Assembly: GCA_964453645.1 (NCBI GenBank)
Contig: CAYVRJ010000003.1
Span: 199,832 to 263,831, forward strand
From: CAYVRJ01 sp964453645
GTDB taxonomy: Bacteria; Bacillota; Clostridia; Christensenellales; JAWKQI01
DNA length: 64,000 bases
Reading direction: 5' to 3'
In this document: positions 17,293-25,617 of the stretch, piece by piece
Position numbering within the stretch: the first letter of the stretch is position 1
How the letters are laid out: each line of letters starts with the position of its first letter
Notes under the pieces: model-generated
Database searches by the model: none
Told to the model about the DNA's origin: nothing
What the model saw: the letters and a program-made list of their open reading frames with translations, nothing else
Position numbers and translations under genes: made by a program

Positions 17293-18270
17293 ATGAAAGT
17301 CTTAGTAACCGGGGCAGATGGTTTTATTGGCAGCCATCTGGCTGAAACATTAGCAAAAGAGGGGCACCAGGTGCGTGCCTTTGTCTATTATAACTCGTTT
17401 AATTCGCTGGGTTGGCTGGATACGGTTGCACCTGAACTGCTGGATACAATCAAAATTTGTGCAGGGGACATACGGGACCCTTATTTTGTAAAACAAGCAA
17501 TGGAAGGTGTGGATTGCGTGTTTCACTTGGCTGCTCTCATCGCCATTCCTTTTAGCTACTATGCCCCCGATGCGTATGTGGATACAAACATTAAAGGTAC
17601 CCTCAACGTCTTAAATGCAGCGAAGGAACTAAAAACCAACCGCATCCTCATCACCTCCACCTCTGAGGTATATGGAACCGCCAAGTATGCACCCATCGAT
17701 GAAAAGCATCCGTTTCAAGGGCAATCCCCCTATTCCGCATCCAAAATTGGAGCAGATCGATTGGCAGAATCCTATTTCCGAAGCTTTAATATGCCCATCA
17801 CCATCGTTCGACCGTTTAACACCTACGGCCCCAGGCAGTCCGCAAGGGCTGTCATTCCAACGATTATTTCGCAATTGCTGTCGGGTGCTGTGGAGATCAA
17901 ATTGGGTGCCGTCTCTCCCACCAGGGACTTTGTTTATGTTGCAGATACGGTGAGAGGATTTATTGAAATTGCAAATTGCGTGGATGCAGTGGGGCAAGAG
18001 ATCAATATTGCCACTATGCAGGAAATTACCATTGGAGATTTGGCACAAAAGCTCATAAACAAAATAAATCCATCGGCAAAGATACAATGTGATGAACAAA
18101 GGCTGCGCCCAAAGAACAGCGAAGTTGAGAGACTTTTGGGGGACAACACGCTGTTAAAACAGCTTACAAATTATGTGCCCAGTACCAGTATCGATGAGGG
18201 GCTGGATCACACTATTGTTTTTTTAAAAGAAAACTTGAGTCGATATAAACCCCAACAATATAATATTTAA
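17293..18270 (+). CDS. legB: LegB-like NDP-N-acetylglucosamine 4,6-dehydratase (SDR)
   Basis: 325 residues, extended SDR. The NAD-binding motif is TGADGFIGS at residues 7-15. STSEVYGTAKYAPI holds the S/T of the catalytic triad, and PYSASKIGADRLAESY holds YxxxK. RPFNTYGPRQSARAVIPTII is typical of sugar dehydratases. The overall sequence and the following legC/ptmE/legI genes match LegB of the Campylobacter legionaminic-acid route, which makes a GDP-4-keto-6-deoxy-GlcNAc. TGAGGCG precedes the ATG. UDP rather than GDP as the carrier nucleotide cannot be excluded from sequence, although the linked guanylyltransferase-like gene favours GDP. Confidence 0.87.
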   Translation: MKVLVTGADGFIGSHLAETLAKEGHQVRAFVYYNSFNSLGWLDTVAPELLDTIKICAGDIRDPYFVKQAMEGVDCVFHLAALIAIPFSYYAPDAYVDTNIKGTLNVLNAAKELKTNRILITSTSEVYGTAKYAPIDEKHPFQGQSPYSASKIGADRLAESYFRSFNMPITIVRPFNTYGPRQSARAVIPTIISQLLSGAVEIKLGAVSPTRDFVYVADTVRGFIEIANCVDAVGQEINIATMQEITIGDLAQKLINKINPSAKIQCDEQRLRPKNSEVERLLGDNTLLKQLTNYVPSTSIDEGLDHTIVFLKENLSRYKPQQYNI

Positions 18271-18278
18271 GGTGAGTA

Positions 18279-19409
18279 ATGATACCTCTAGCAGTTCCCA
18301 ATCTAACAGGAAACGAAAAAAAATATCTCAACCAGTGCATTGATTCAACATTTGTTTCATCGGTGGGTGAGTTTGTCATACAATTAGAAACACTCTGTGC
18401 CAAGGAATCGGGAGCAGAATTTGCAGTTGCAACGTCTGCCGGAACAACAGCGCTGCACATCGCCCTCGTCGCTCAGGGCGTTGGCCCGGACGATCTGGTT
18501 GTAGTGCCTTCGTTTACGTTCATTGCAAGTGCAAATGCCATCTCCCACTGCGGTGCTAAGCCACTTTTTGCAGATATCAACCCGGATACTTGGACCATAG
18601 ACCCGGACAAACTGGAGCAAAACCTTCAAAAGCATACCATGTTTTCGGAAGGTAAGCTGATCTATCAGCCCACAGGACAGCGGATAGCAGCAATGATGCC
18701 CGTGTATACGTTAGGTCAGGCTGCGGACATGGATAGCATCAATCAAATTGCAGAAAAGTACAACTTGCCGGTTATTGCAGATGCAGCGGCTGCCCTTGGA
18801 GCAAGGTACAAGGGCAGGAACATTGGTCGATTAGCCACAGTCACAGCACTTTCCTTTAACGGCAATAAAACTGTCACCAGCGGGGGAGGGGGCATGATTT
18901 TAACAAACCAAAAGGAATTGGCAGATACGATCAGGCACTTGCTCTCTACGGCAAGGGTTGGCGTTGAATACAACCACGATCAGATTGGATACAACTACCG
19001 CATGACAAACATTGAAGCTGCTGTTGGTTTGGCACAAATGGAACGGTTGTTGGAATTTGTCCAAAAAAAGCAATATATACGGAACTATTACAACAACGCC
19101 TTTGCTGCACAAAAGGGAGTGGGATTCTTTCCGGACGAACAAAGTGCGTGTTGGTTTTCGGGCGTTGTGCTAAACAACGGACAGCCGGTTTCCGAAGTTT
19201 GCAGCAAGTTAAAGGAGTTGGGAGTAGAGGGGAGAACCTTCTGGAAACCTGTTCACCTGCAAAAACCCTATGAAAACGCTCCTAAATTTGATATGCGTGT
19301 ATCCGAGGACATCTGGCACAGGATTTTGACACTGCCGTGCTCCACAGGAATAACCAATGAAGAGCTTGAAACGGTGGTTGAAGCGGTAAAATCCGTATGG
19401 GAGTGCTGA
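18279..19409 (+). CDS. legC: LegC-like PLP-dependent sugar aminotransferase (DegT/DnrJ/EryC1)
   Basis: 376 residues. It should convert the 4-keto product of LegB to the 4-amino sugar with glutamate as donor. Visible motifs are MIPLAVPNLTGNEKKYLNQC at the start, TSAGTTALHIAL for the cofactor pocket, VIADAAAALGARYKGR, and FNGNKTVTSGGGGMI, in which Lys197 is the Schiff-base lysine. The lysine shows it is a true aminotransferase, in contrast to the RfbH-type dehydrase at 24.2-25.6 kb. It starts 8 bases after legB with AAGGTGAG. Confidence 0.9.
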   Translation: MIPLAVPNLTGNEKKYLNQCIDSTFVSSVGEFVIQLETLCAKESGAEFAVATSAGTTALHIALVAQGVGPDDLVVVPSFTFIASANAISHCGAKPLFADINPDTWTIDPDKLEQNLQKHTMFSEGKLIYQPTGQRIAAMMPVYTLGQAADMDSINQIAEKYNLPVIADAAAALGARYKGRNIGRLATVTALSFNGNKTVTSGGGGMILTNQKELADTIRHLLSTARVGVEYNHDQIGYNYRMTNIEAAVGLAQMERLLEFVQKKQYIRNYYNNAFAAQKGVGFFPDEQSACWFSGVVLNNGQPVSEVCSKLKELGVEGRTFWKPVHLQKPYENAPKFDMRVSEDIWHRILTLPCSTGITNEELETVVEAVKSVWEC

Positions 19410-19411
19410 CA

Positions 19412-20452
19412 ATGGAACTTTCAACATACCAAATTCCCATCACGTATTCCGTGAAAGAAGCCATCGAGGCCATCGAGGCAGGGGGTAAAAAAGTTGTCTT
19501 TATTACCGATGAGGACGGCAAACTGTTGGGTTTGTTTTCAGACGGTGATATGCGCAAATATATCTTAAACAATGGCGATTTATCCCTATCTATTGCCAAT
19601 GCAATGAATCACAGCCCCTCTGTATATTATTCTTTGGAAGAAATTGCAGATGAGATGAAGAAGATTCGCCGAGTGGTCTATCCCATATTGGACGTAAACG
19701 GCGTATTAATAGACGCTGTTTTTATTAACGACATTCCAAAGCGCAGAATCGCATACAGTTTGCAGGGCGTACCCCTGGTGATCATGGCTGGAGGGCAAGG
19801 AGTTCGGCTGCAACCGTTTACCAACATTTTACCCAAGGCCTTGATCCCCATTGGAGACGTTACCATAACGGAGCGAATAATCAAGCGTTTTTTAGAGTTT
19901 GATTGCGATCCAATTTATTTGGTGCTCAACCATAAGCGCAATATGATTAAGGCATATTTTAGTGAGCTGAATTACAACATTGAATATATCGACGAGCAAG
20001 ATTTCTTGGGTACCGGGGGTGGGCTTGCTCTTCTGAAAAATAAGGTAGATAGCACATTTTTTGTTTCTAACTGTGATATTTTAATCGATACAGACTACAG
20101 TTGTATCCATAAATTTCATAAAGATGAAAACAATTTATTGACATTTGTCTGTGCTATTAAAAATTCTGTAATGCCCTATGGGGTGATCACCTTGGACGAA
20201 ATGGGTAAGGTGATGGACATAATTGAAAAACCGTCCTATTCCTTTTTAACCAACACAGGGTTATATGCTTTGGAACCTGCTGCCCTTGATTATATTGAAG
20301 AAAATGAGTTTATACATATAACAGATTTAGCCAAACGGTTAATAGAGCGAGGGCAAAACGTTGGGGTATATCCCATATCCGAAAAGTGTTGGTTGGATAT
20401 GGGGCAGTTTAATGAAATGGAAAATATGCTGGAAGTGTTGGGGGAAAGCTAG
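19412..20452 (+). CDS. ptmE: PtmE-like nucleotidyltransferase with N-terminal CBS pair
   Basis: 346 residues. Residues 1-115 are two CBS motifs (VFITDEDGKLLGLFSDGDMR; VVYPILDVNGVLIDAV). The rest is a GlmU/RmlA-type sugar nucleotidyltransferase: MAGGQGVRLQPFTNILPKAL split across residues 125-145, FLGTGGGLALL, and IIEKPSYSFLTNTGLY. This architecture matches PtmE of Campylobacter, proposed to make GDP-glucosamine-type donors for the legionaminic pathway. The CBS pair may sense nucleotides. The start at 19412 uses GGGAGTG with good spacing and lies 2 bases after the legC stop; an in-frame ATG at 19397 lies within legC. It overlaps legI by 1 base. Confidence 0.85.
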   Translation: MELSTYQIPITYSVKEAIEAIEAGGKKVVFITDEDGKLLGLFSDGDMRKYILNNGDLSLSIANAMNHSPSVYYSLEEIADEMKKIRRVVYPILDVNGVLIDAVFINDIPKRRIAYSLQGVPLVIMAGGQGVRLQPFTNILPKALIPIGDVTITERIIKRFLEFDCDPIYLVLNHKRNMIKAYFSELNYNIEYIDEQDFLGTGGGLALLKNKVDSTFFVSNCDILIDTDYSCIHKFHKDENNLLTFVCAIKNSVMPYGVITLDEMGKVMDIIEKPSYSFLTNTGLYALEPAALDYIEENEFIHITDLAKRLIERGQNVGVYPISEKCWLDMGQFNEMENMLEVLGES

Positions 20453-21453
20453 TGGAAAGGGTTTTTATTATAGCGGAAGCTGGGGTGAACCACAACGGCC
20501 ATATGAATATTGCAAAGTCTATGATCGAAATTGCTGCCCATGCCGGTGCAGATTGTATTAAATTTCAAACATTTAAACCAGAAGAATTGGTTTCAAAATA
20601 TGCAAAAAAAGCAGGGTATCAAAAGGAAAATCTAATAGATACAGATGACAGCCAATTAAATATGCTCAAGCGCTATGAGTTGAGCGTGGACGATCACCTG
20701 CTATTGATGGAACACTGTAAGAAGCACGGCATTGAGTTTTTGTCCACCCCCTTTGATCTTCAGAGCATAACATTACTCGATCAATTAAACATTAGCAAAT
20801 GGAAGATTCCGTCGGGTGAGATCACGAATTATCCCTATTTAAATACAATAAGCAAAAGTACAAAGCCCATTTTATTGTCAACCGGTATGAGCACCATGGA
20901 GGAAATTGATGATGCCCTGCAGATTCTTAGGCAGTACGGGAACAACGATATAACGCTCCTTCACTGCAATACTCAATATCCAACGCCCTTTGAGAGCGTG
21001 AATTTAATGGCCATGCAAACCATGAAAGAGAGGTTTGGCCTATGCGTAGGATATAGTGATCATACCGAGGGGATTGAAATACCAATTGCAGCAGTGGCTC
21101 TGGGGGCTAGTGTGATAGAAAAGCATTTCACCTTGGATAAGGCGATGGAAGGGCCAGATCACTGTGCCAGTTTAAATCCCGAAGAACTCTTAGCTATGGT
21201 CACCGCCATCAGGCATATTGAAAAAGCAGTGGGGGACGGTATAAAGAAACCCTCGGCATCAGAAATGCCCAATATTGAAGTGGTTCGAAAGAGCATTGTA
21301 GCCTCTTGCCGCATAGAAAAAGGGGAAGTGTTCACAGAAAAAAATATAACAGTGAAGCGACCTGCAACGGGAATCTCTCCAATGAAGTGGAATGCAGTGC
21401 TCGGCCAATCGGCTCTACGAAATTTCGAAGAAGATGAGTGCATTGAAGTATGA
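20452..21453 (+). CDS. legI: LegI/NeuB-family nonulosonic acid synthase
   Basis: 333 residues from a GTG that shares one base with the preceding stop. It should condense a 6-carbon mannosamine-type sugar with phosphoenolpyruvate to a nine-carbon nonulosonate. The NeuB TIM-barrel is clear: FIIAEAGVNHNGHMNIAKS, then DCIKFQTFKPEEL, STPFDLQSI, KIPSGEITNYPYL, LLHCNTQYP and GYSDHTEGIEI. The last 60 residues form the SAF antifreeze-like domain (RKSIVASCRIEKGEVFT, GISPMKWNAVLG). The subgroup (sialic, legionaminic or pseudaminic) is taken from the linked legB/legC/ptmE genes. Confidence 0.92.
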   Translation: MERVFIIAEAGVNHNGHMNIAKSMIEIAAHAGADCIKFQTFKPEELVSKYAKKAGYQKENLIDTDDSQLNMLKRYELSVDDHLLLMEHCKKHGIEFLSTPFDLQSITLLDQLNISKWKIPSGEITNYPYLNTISKSTKPILLSTGMSTMEEIDDALQILRQYGNNDITLLHCNTQYPTPFESVNLMAMQTMKERFGLCVGYSDHTEGIEIPIAAVALGASVIEKHFTLDKAMEGPDHCASLNPEELLAMVTAIRHIEKAVGDGIKKPSASEMPNIEVVRKSIVASCRIEKGEVFTEKNITVKRPATGISPMKWNAVLGQSALRNFEEDECIEV

Positions 21454-22328
21454 AAAAAATTGTTTTTATTGGCTGTGTGCAGTCTTCAGAAATGTTTATT
21501 AAACACTTAATACAGAACCAAGTTGCAATAGAACTAGTTGTTACAAAACAAGAGTCAAACTACAATTCTGATTTTTGTGACTTAGCACCTATTTGTAAAA
21601 AGAACGGAATTAACTTCCTTTACTGCAGCAATGTTAATGATAGTCATGTGATAAATGCTATAAAAGCAATAGAACCTGATTTTATCTATTGTTTTGGATG
21701 GTCTCAATTATTAAAAAAAGAATTGTTGTCTATTCCTCGAAACGGCGTCATAGGGTTTCATCCTGCAAAATTACCTAATAATAAAGGCAGACATCCAATT
21801 ATATGGGCCCTGGCTTTGGGTTTAGAAGAAACAGCATCCACGTTTTTCCTCATTAATGAAGGTGTGGATGCGGGAGATATCCTTTCCCAAGAAATTATTC
21901 CAATCACAAACGAAGATAACGCACGATCCCTTTTCAATAAGATTATGAAAACTGCTAAGGATCAGTTGATGATTCTTACAGAGCAATTATTGAGTGGAAA
22001 AATATATGGAAAAGAGCAAAGGGGTGGTAATGCATGGAGAAAGAGAAGTGCGCTGGATGGAAGAATAGATTTTAGAATGCATTTTCAAACAATATATAAT
22101 TTGGTTAGAGCTTTGAGCGAACCATATCCTTGTGCAGAAATTTATTACAATGAAAAAGCTTATAGAATTACTCATTGCGAAAATGTCTTTTATAATAAAA
22201 AAAATATTGAGCCGGGAAAAGTCCTGAAGGTGGAATCTCAAAATTGTATCATTGTAAAATGTGCTGATCAGGCTGTAAAGTTATATTTGAAAGATGAAAT
22301 AGAAATAACAGAAGGTGACTATTTATGA
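21450..22328 (+). CDS. Sugar N-formyltransferase (Fmt-like)
   Basis: 292 residues, methionyl-tRNA formyltransferase fold but in a sugar operon, so expected to move formyl from 10-formyl-THF to an amino sugar. The active-site segment GVIGFHPAKLPNNKGRHPI has His104 but Gly where tRNA enzymes have Asn; NEGVDAGDIL supplies Asp143. A C-terminal OB-like part follows (ALDGRIDFRMHFQTIYNLVR). It overlaps legI and the next gene by 4 bases each. The DNA is clearly AT-richer than the flanks: line 21541-21600 has 17 G/C in 60. A formyl group on the 4-amino made by LegC would fill the role of the missing LegH acetyltransferase. Confidence 0.87.
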   Translation: MKKIVFIGCVQSSEMFIKHLIQNQVAIELVVTKQESNYNSDFCDLAPICKKNGINFLYCSNVNDSHVINAIKAIEPDFIYCFGWSQLLKKELLSIPRNGVIGFHPAKLPNNKGRHPIIWALALGLEETASTFFLINEGVDAGDILSQEIIPITNEDNARSLFNKIMKTAKDQLMILTEQLLSGKIYGKEQRGGNAWRKRSALDGRIDFRMHFQTIYNLVRALSEPYPCAEIYYNEKAYRITHCENVFYNKKNIEPGKVLKVESQNCIIVKCADQAVKLYLKDEIEITEGDYL

Positions 22329-22981
22329 AGAGGGTTTTGGTTGTCTCTCCCCATCCTGACGATGAAACACTAGGTTGCGGCGGTACACTCTTTAAGTTAA
22401 AAGAAAATAATATTGAGTTACATTGGCTAATCATGACTTGTATCAACAATTCTCACGAATTATTTCTATCAAGAGAAAAAGAAATTGATAAAGTCCAATC
22501 AGTATTTAATTTTTCAAGTGTTACTAAATTAAATTATAATACAACACAATTGGATTCGTATAATTTATCGGATATTATTCAAAGCGTTTCTGAAACTCTT
22601 AAAAAAATAAAACCTGATACCCTATTTATTCCCCATGCAGGAGACGTTCATTCGGATCACTTAGTTACAGCAAGATCAATCATAAGTTGCTCAAAGTGGT
22701 TTAGATATGGCTACATTAAAAATGTGTATTGTTATGAGACAATTTCTGAAACGGACTTTAATATTTTTGATGTAAATCGATTTGTACCCTCTGTGTATAT
22801 GAATATCAGCAACTATATGGATAAAAAAATAAATGTTATGGGTATTTATGAAAGTGAACTAGCAGATCATCCTTTTCCTAGAAGTGTAGATTCTATAAAA
22901 GCATTGGCTGTTTTACGTGGTGCACAATCGGGTCATCAATATGCCGAAGCATTTCAATTATTAAAACAAATTATTGATTGA
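22325..22981 (+). CDS. PIG-L family N-deacetylase
   Basis: 218 residues, cytosolic and without a signal. The zinc-binding motif HPDDETLGCGGTL begins at His10, and the second histidine pair is in HAGDVHSDHLVTA. Members remove acetyl from N-acetylated amino sugars. It overlaps the formyltransferase (ATGA) and runs into the LegG gene, and is as AT-rich as the formyltransferase (15 G/C in line 22561-22620). The two genes appear to be a transferred pair that removes one acyl group and installs formyl. It is much shorter than the secreted PIG-L protein at 9.3 kb and is not a close copy of it. Confidence 0.88.
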   Translation: MKRVLVVSPHPDDETLGCGGTLFKLKENNIELHWLIMTCINNSHELFLSREKEIDKVQSVFNFSSVTKLNYNTTQLDSYNLSDIIQSVSETLKKIKPDTLFIPHAGDVHSDHLVTARSIISCSKWFRYGYIKNVYCYETISETDFNIFDVNRFVPSVYMNISNYMDKKINVMGIYESELADHPFPRSVDSIKALAVLRGAQSGHQYAEAFQLLKQIID

Positions 22982-22989
22982 GGTTAAAC

Positions 22990-24159
22990 TTGAAAAAGAT
23001 ATGTATTGTAACGGGAACTCGGGCGGAATATGGAATACTCAAACTTCTAATCAGTGCGCTAAGCCACGATCCAACAATTGATTTGAGAATTGTTGCAACA
23101 GGAACACACCTTTCTCCGGATTTTGGAAACACATACAAGGCTATAGAAGCTGATGGATTTAACATAGACCGCAAAGTTGAAATGTTACTCAACAGCGATT
23201 CAAAATCAGCAATTTCAAAGTCAATGGGTATTGCCATGCTGGGATTTAGCGATTACTTTGAGGAAAGGCATCCGGACTTGGTTGTTCTTTTGGGCGATAG
23301 ATACGAAATTTTTGCAGTTGCTACTTGTGCAGCTGTTGCATTAATACCTATTGCACACTTGCATGGTGGTGAGGCAACTTTTGGATTGTATGATGAATAT
23401 TTCCGCCACAGCATAACAAAGATGAGTACACTGCACTTCACCTGTTGTGAAGTCTATAGAAACCGGGTGATTCAGCTGGGGGAGCATCCAGACACTGTTT
23501 TTAACGTTGGAGCGTTGGGAGTTGAACACATTAAAAAGATTCAACTGCTCACAAAACATGAGTTAGAACAATCCATTGGGTTTTCGCTGGATAAACCCTA
23601 TGGATTGGTGACATTCCACCCTGTGACATTGGATGAAAGAGACTCTACACATTATTTTCAAGAAATGCTTGAGGCGATGGACAAAATAGACGATATGGTT
23701 TTTATATTAACGAAAGCCAATGCAGATGACTCGGGCAGGGCGATCAATCGTTTGATCGATGCATACGTCCGAAAGAATGGACAAAAGGCCATTGCCTTTG
23801 AAAGTTTGGGGCAATTGCGGTATTTATCGGCAATGAATTATTGTGAATTTGTGTTGGGTAACACATCCAGTGGGATTTTGGAAGCACCCTCCATGAAAGT
23901 CCCCACTGTAAACATTGGGGATCGGCAGGCGGGCAGAGTGCGGGCTAAGAGTGTGATAGACTGTGAACCAACAGTGCAGAGTATTTATGATGCAATTTTG
24001 AGGGCGAGAAGCAAAGAAATGAAAAAAATTTGCAAAGATGTGATCAGCCCTTTTGAGGGGCAAAACACTTCTTTGCAAATCTGTGAAATCATCAAACAGT
24101 ATTTGAATTCAGAAAAACACTTAGCCAAACAGTTCTATGATTTGAACAAAAATGCTTAG
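22990..24159 (+). CDS. legG: LegG/NeuC-like hydrolysing NDP-sugar 2-epimerase
   Basis: 389 residues from the TTG at 22990, chosen because GAGG precedes it and the family begins MKKICIVTGTRAEYG; a TTG at 22978 overlaps the previous stop. The enzyme hydrolyses an NDP-diacetamido (or formamido-acetamido) sugar and inverts C2, giving the substrate of LegI. Motifs: VLLGDRYEIFAVATCAA, HLHGGEATFG, FHPVTLDERDS, GNTSSGILEAPS and VNIGDRQAGRVRA, all typical of NeuC/LegG. It is the last gene of the operon; its stop overlaps the stop of the converging dehydrase gene by four bases. Confidence 0.9.
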   Translation: MKKICIVTGTRAEYGILKLLISALSHDPTIDLRIVATGTHLSPDFGNTYKAIEADGFNIDRKVEMLLNSDSKSAISKSMGIAMLGFSDYFEERHPDLVVLLGDRYEIFAVATCAAVALIPIAHLHGGEATFGLYDEYFRHSITKMSTLHFTCCEVYRNRVIQLGEHPDTVFNVGALGVEHIKKIQLLTKHELEQSIGFSLDKPYGLVTFHPVTLDERDSTHYFQEMLEAMDKIDDMVFILTKANADDSGRAINRLIDAYVRKNGQKAIAFESLGQLRYLSAMNYCEFVLGNTSSGILEAPSMKVPTVNIGDRQAGRVRAKSVIDCEPTVQSIYDAILRARSKEMKKICKDVISPFEGQNTSLQICEIIKQYLNSEKHLAKQFYDLNKNA

Positions 24160-25606
24160 CTGTTTACGACACTTTGAATGGATTGAATCATTCGGTCAAG
24201 CATGGGTTTTGTCATACCCGGATAAACGCCAATCCAAAAGCTGTTGTTCATAACCTCATCGGTCACACTTAAATCACCCGATACTTTGTAATCGACACCT
24301 GAGGTTAATGATTCAAAACATGGCTGTCTTAAAATGTTTCCGCCAAACAACATTCTCGTCTGAATTTTTTNNNNNNNNNNNNNNNNNNNNNNNNNNNNNN
24401 NNNNNNNNNNNNNNNNNNNNNNNNNNNNNNNNNNNNNNNNNNNNNNNNNNNNNNNNNNNNNNNNNNNNNNAAACATGGCTGTCTTAAAATGTTTCCGCCA
24501 AACAACATTCTCGTCTGAATTTTTTCCTCTTCCAACTTTAAAACCAATTTGTCTCGGTTCACACCTTCTTTACACGTCATGATAAAGCCAAAGGGGGAGG
24601 GTTCGGAATTTGCTTCTTTTTCTGGCAAGAGCAGTTTGTTTGAAACGTCTTTTAGATTATCGTAGAGGTACTGCCAGTTTTTCCTGCGCTTTGCTGTAAA
24701 CCCATCGAGTTTTTTAATTTGTGCACAGCCAATGGCAGCTTGCATTTCTGTTGCCTTTAAATTATATCCAAAGTGAGAATACACATATTTGTGATCATAT
24801 CCTTGGGGCAATTGGCCGTATTGTTTGTTAAAGCGATTGCCGCAAAGGTTATCAACTCCCGATGGACAAGCGCAATCCCTTCCCCAGTCACGAATGGAGA
24901 GCATAATTTTGCTGAGCAGAGGGTCGTTGGTATACACAGCACCACCTTCGCCCATAGTTAAATTGTGGGCAGGGTAGAAACTGGATGTGCCAATATCTCC
25001 AAAAGTCCCCGTTCTTTGGCCAGCATATTCACTGCCCAGTGCATCGCAGTTGTCTTCAATCAACCACAGATTGTTTTTGATACAAAAGTCCTTCACAGCC
25101 GAAATATGAAAGGGATTACCCAAGCTGTGTGCCAAAAATACTGCCTTTGTCTTTTTGGACAGTGCTTGTTCGAGTTTTGATTCGTCTATATTATATTCTG
25201 GTATTTTAATGTCTACAAATACGGGAACTGCCCCGTATTGTACGATGGGCGAAACCGTGGTGGGAAATGCAGCTGCAACAGAAATAACTTCGTCTCCCCG
25301 TTGAATGGCACGTTCTTTTAACAGGGGAGAGGTGAGGGCCATAAACGCAAGTAAATTTGCACTGGAGCCTGAGTTGACTAGATGGCAATGGTTTATTCCC
25401 AAATAAGCACACAGTTCCTTTTCAAATTCATCGCAGTATTTACCCGAAGTCAGCCAAAAATCAAGGGCTGAATCCACAAGGTGAATCATTTCTTGGGCAT
25501 CATACACTCTGCCCGCATAGTTGATTTTATCACCATCTCTATACTCTTTTTTATGGTGCTCGGCATAATAGTCTGCAATTAAATCAAAAATCTTTTGTTT
25601 ATCCAT
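24156..25606 (-). CDS. rfbH: RfbH/E1-type PLP and [2Fe-2S] 3-dehydrase (CDP-4-keto-6-deoxyglucose-3-dehydrase family), interrupted by an assembly gap
   Basis: Removing the Ns and one copy of the duplicated flank gives a continuous 431-residue protein, close to RfbH (about 437). It belongs to the DegT aminotransferase fold, but the PLP lysine is replaced by His214 (FYPAHNLTMGEGG), the mark of 3-dehydrases. The cluster ligands of E1 are all present with exact spacing: Cys187-X57-Cys245-X1-Cys247-X7-Cys255 (DNCDALG; GRDCACPS; DNLCGNRF). It should remove the C3 hydroxyl of a 4-keto sugar together with an iron-sulfur reductase (E3), which is not seen here. The start at 25606 uses AAAAGGAG. It is last of a three-gene minus operon. 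Confidence 0.9.
24316..24525. other. Scaffold gap (100 N) flanked by an identical 55-base overlap
   Basis: Bases 24371-24470 are N. The 55 bases before it (24316-24370) are identical to the 55 after it (24471-24525). Collapsing them restores one open frame, so the gap is most likely an unmerged contig overlap, not missing sequence. Confidence 0.9.
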
Positions 25607-25617
25607 ATTTTCTCCTT

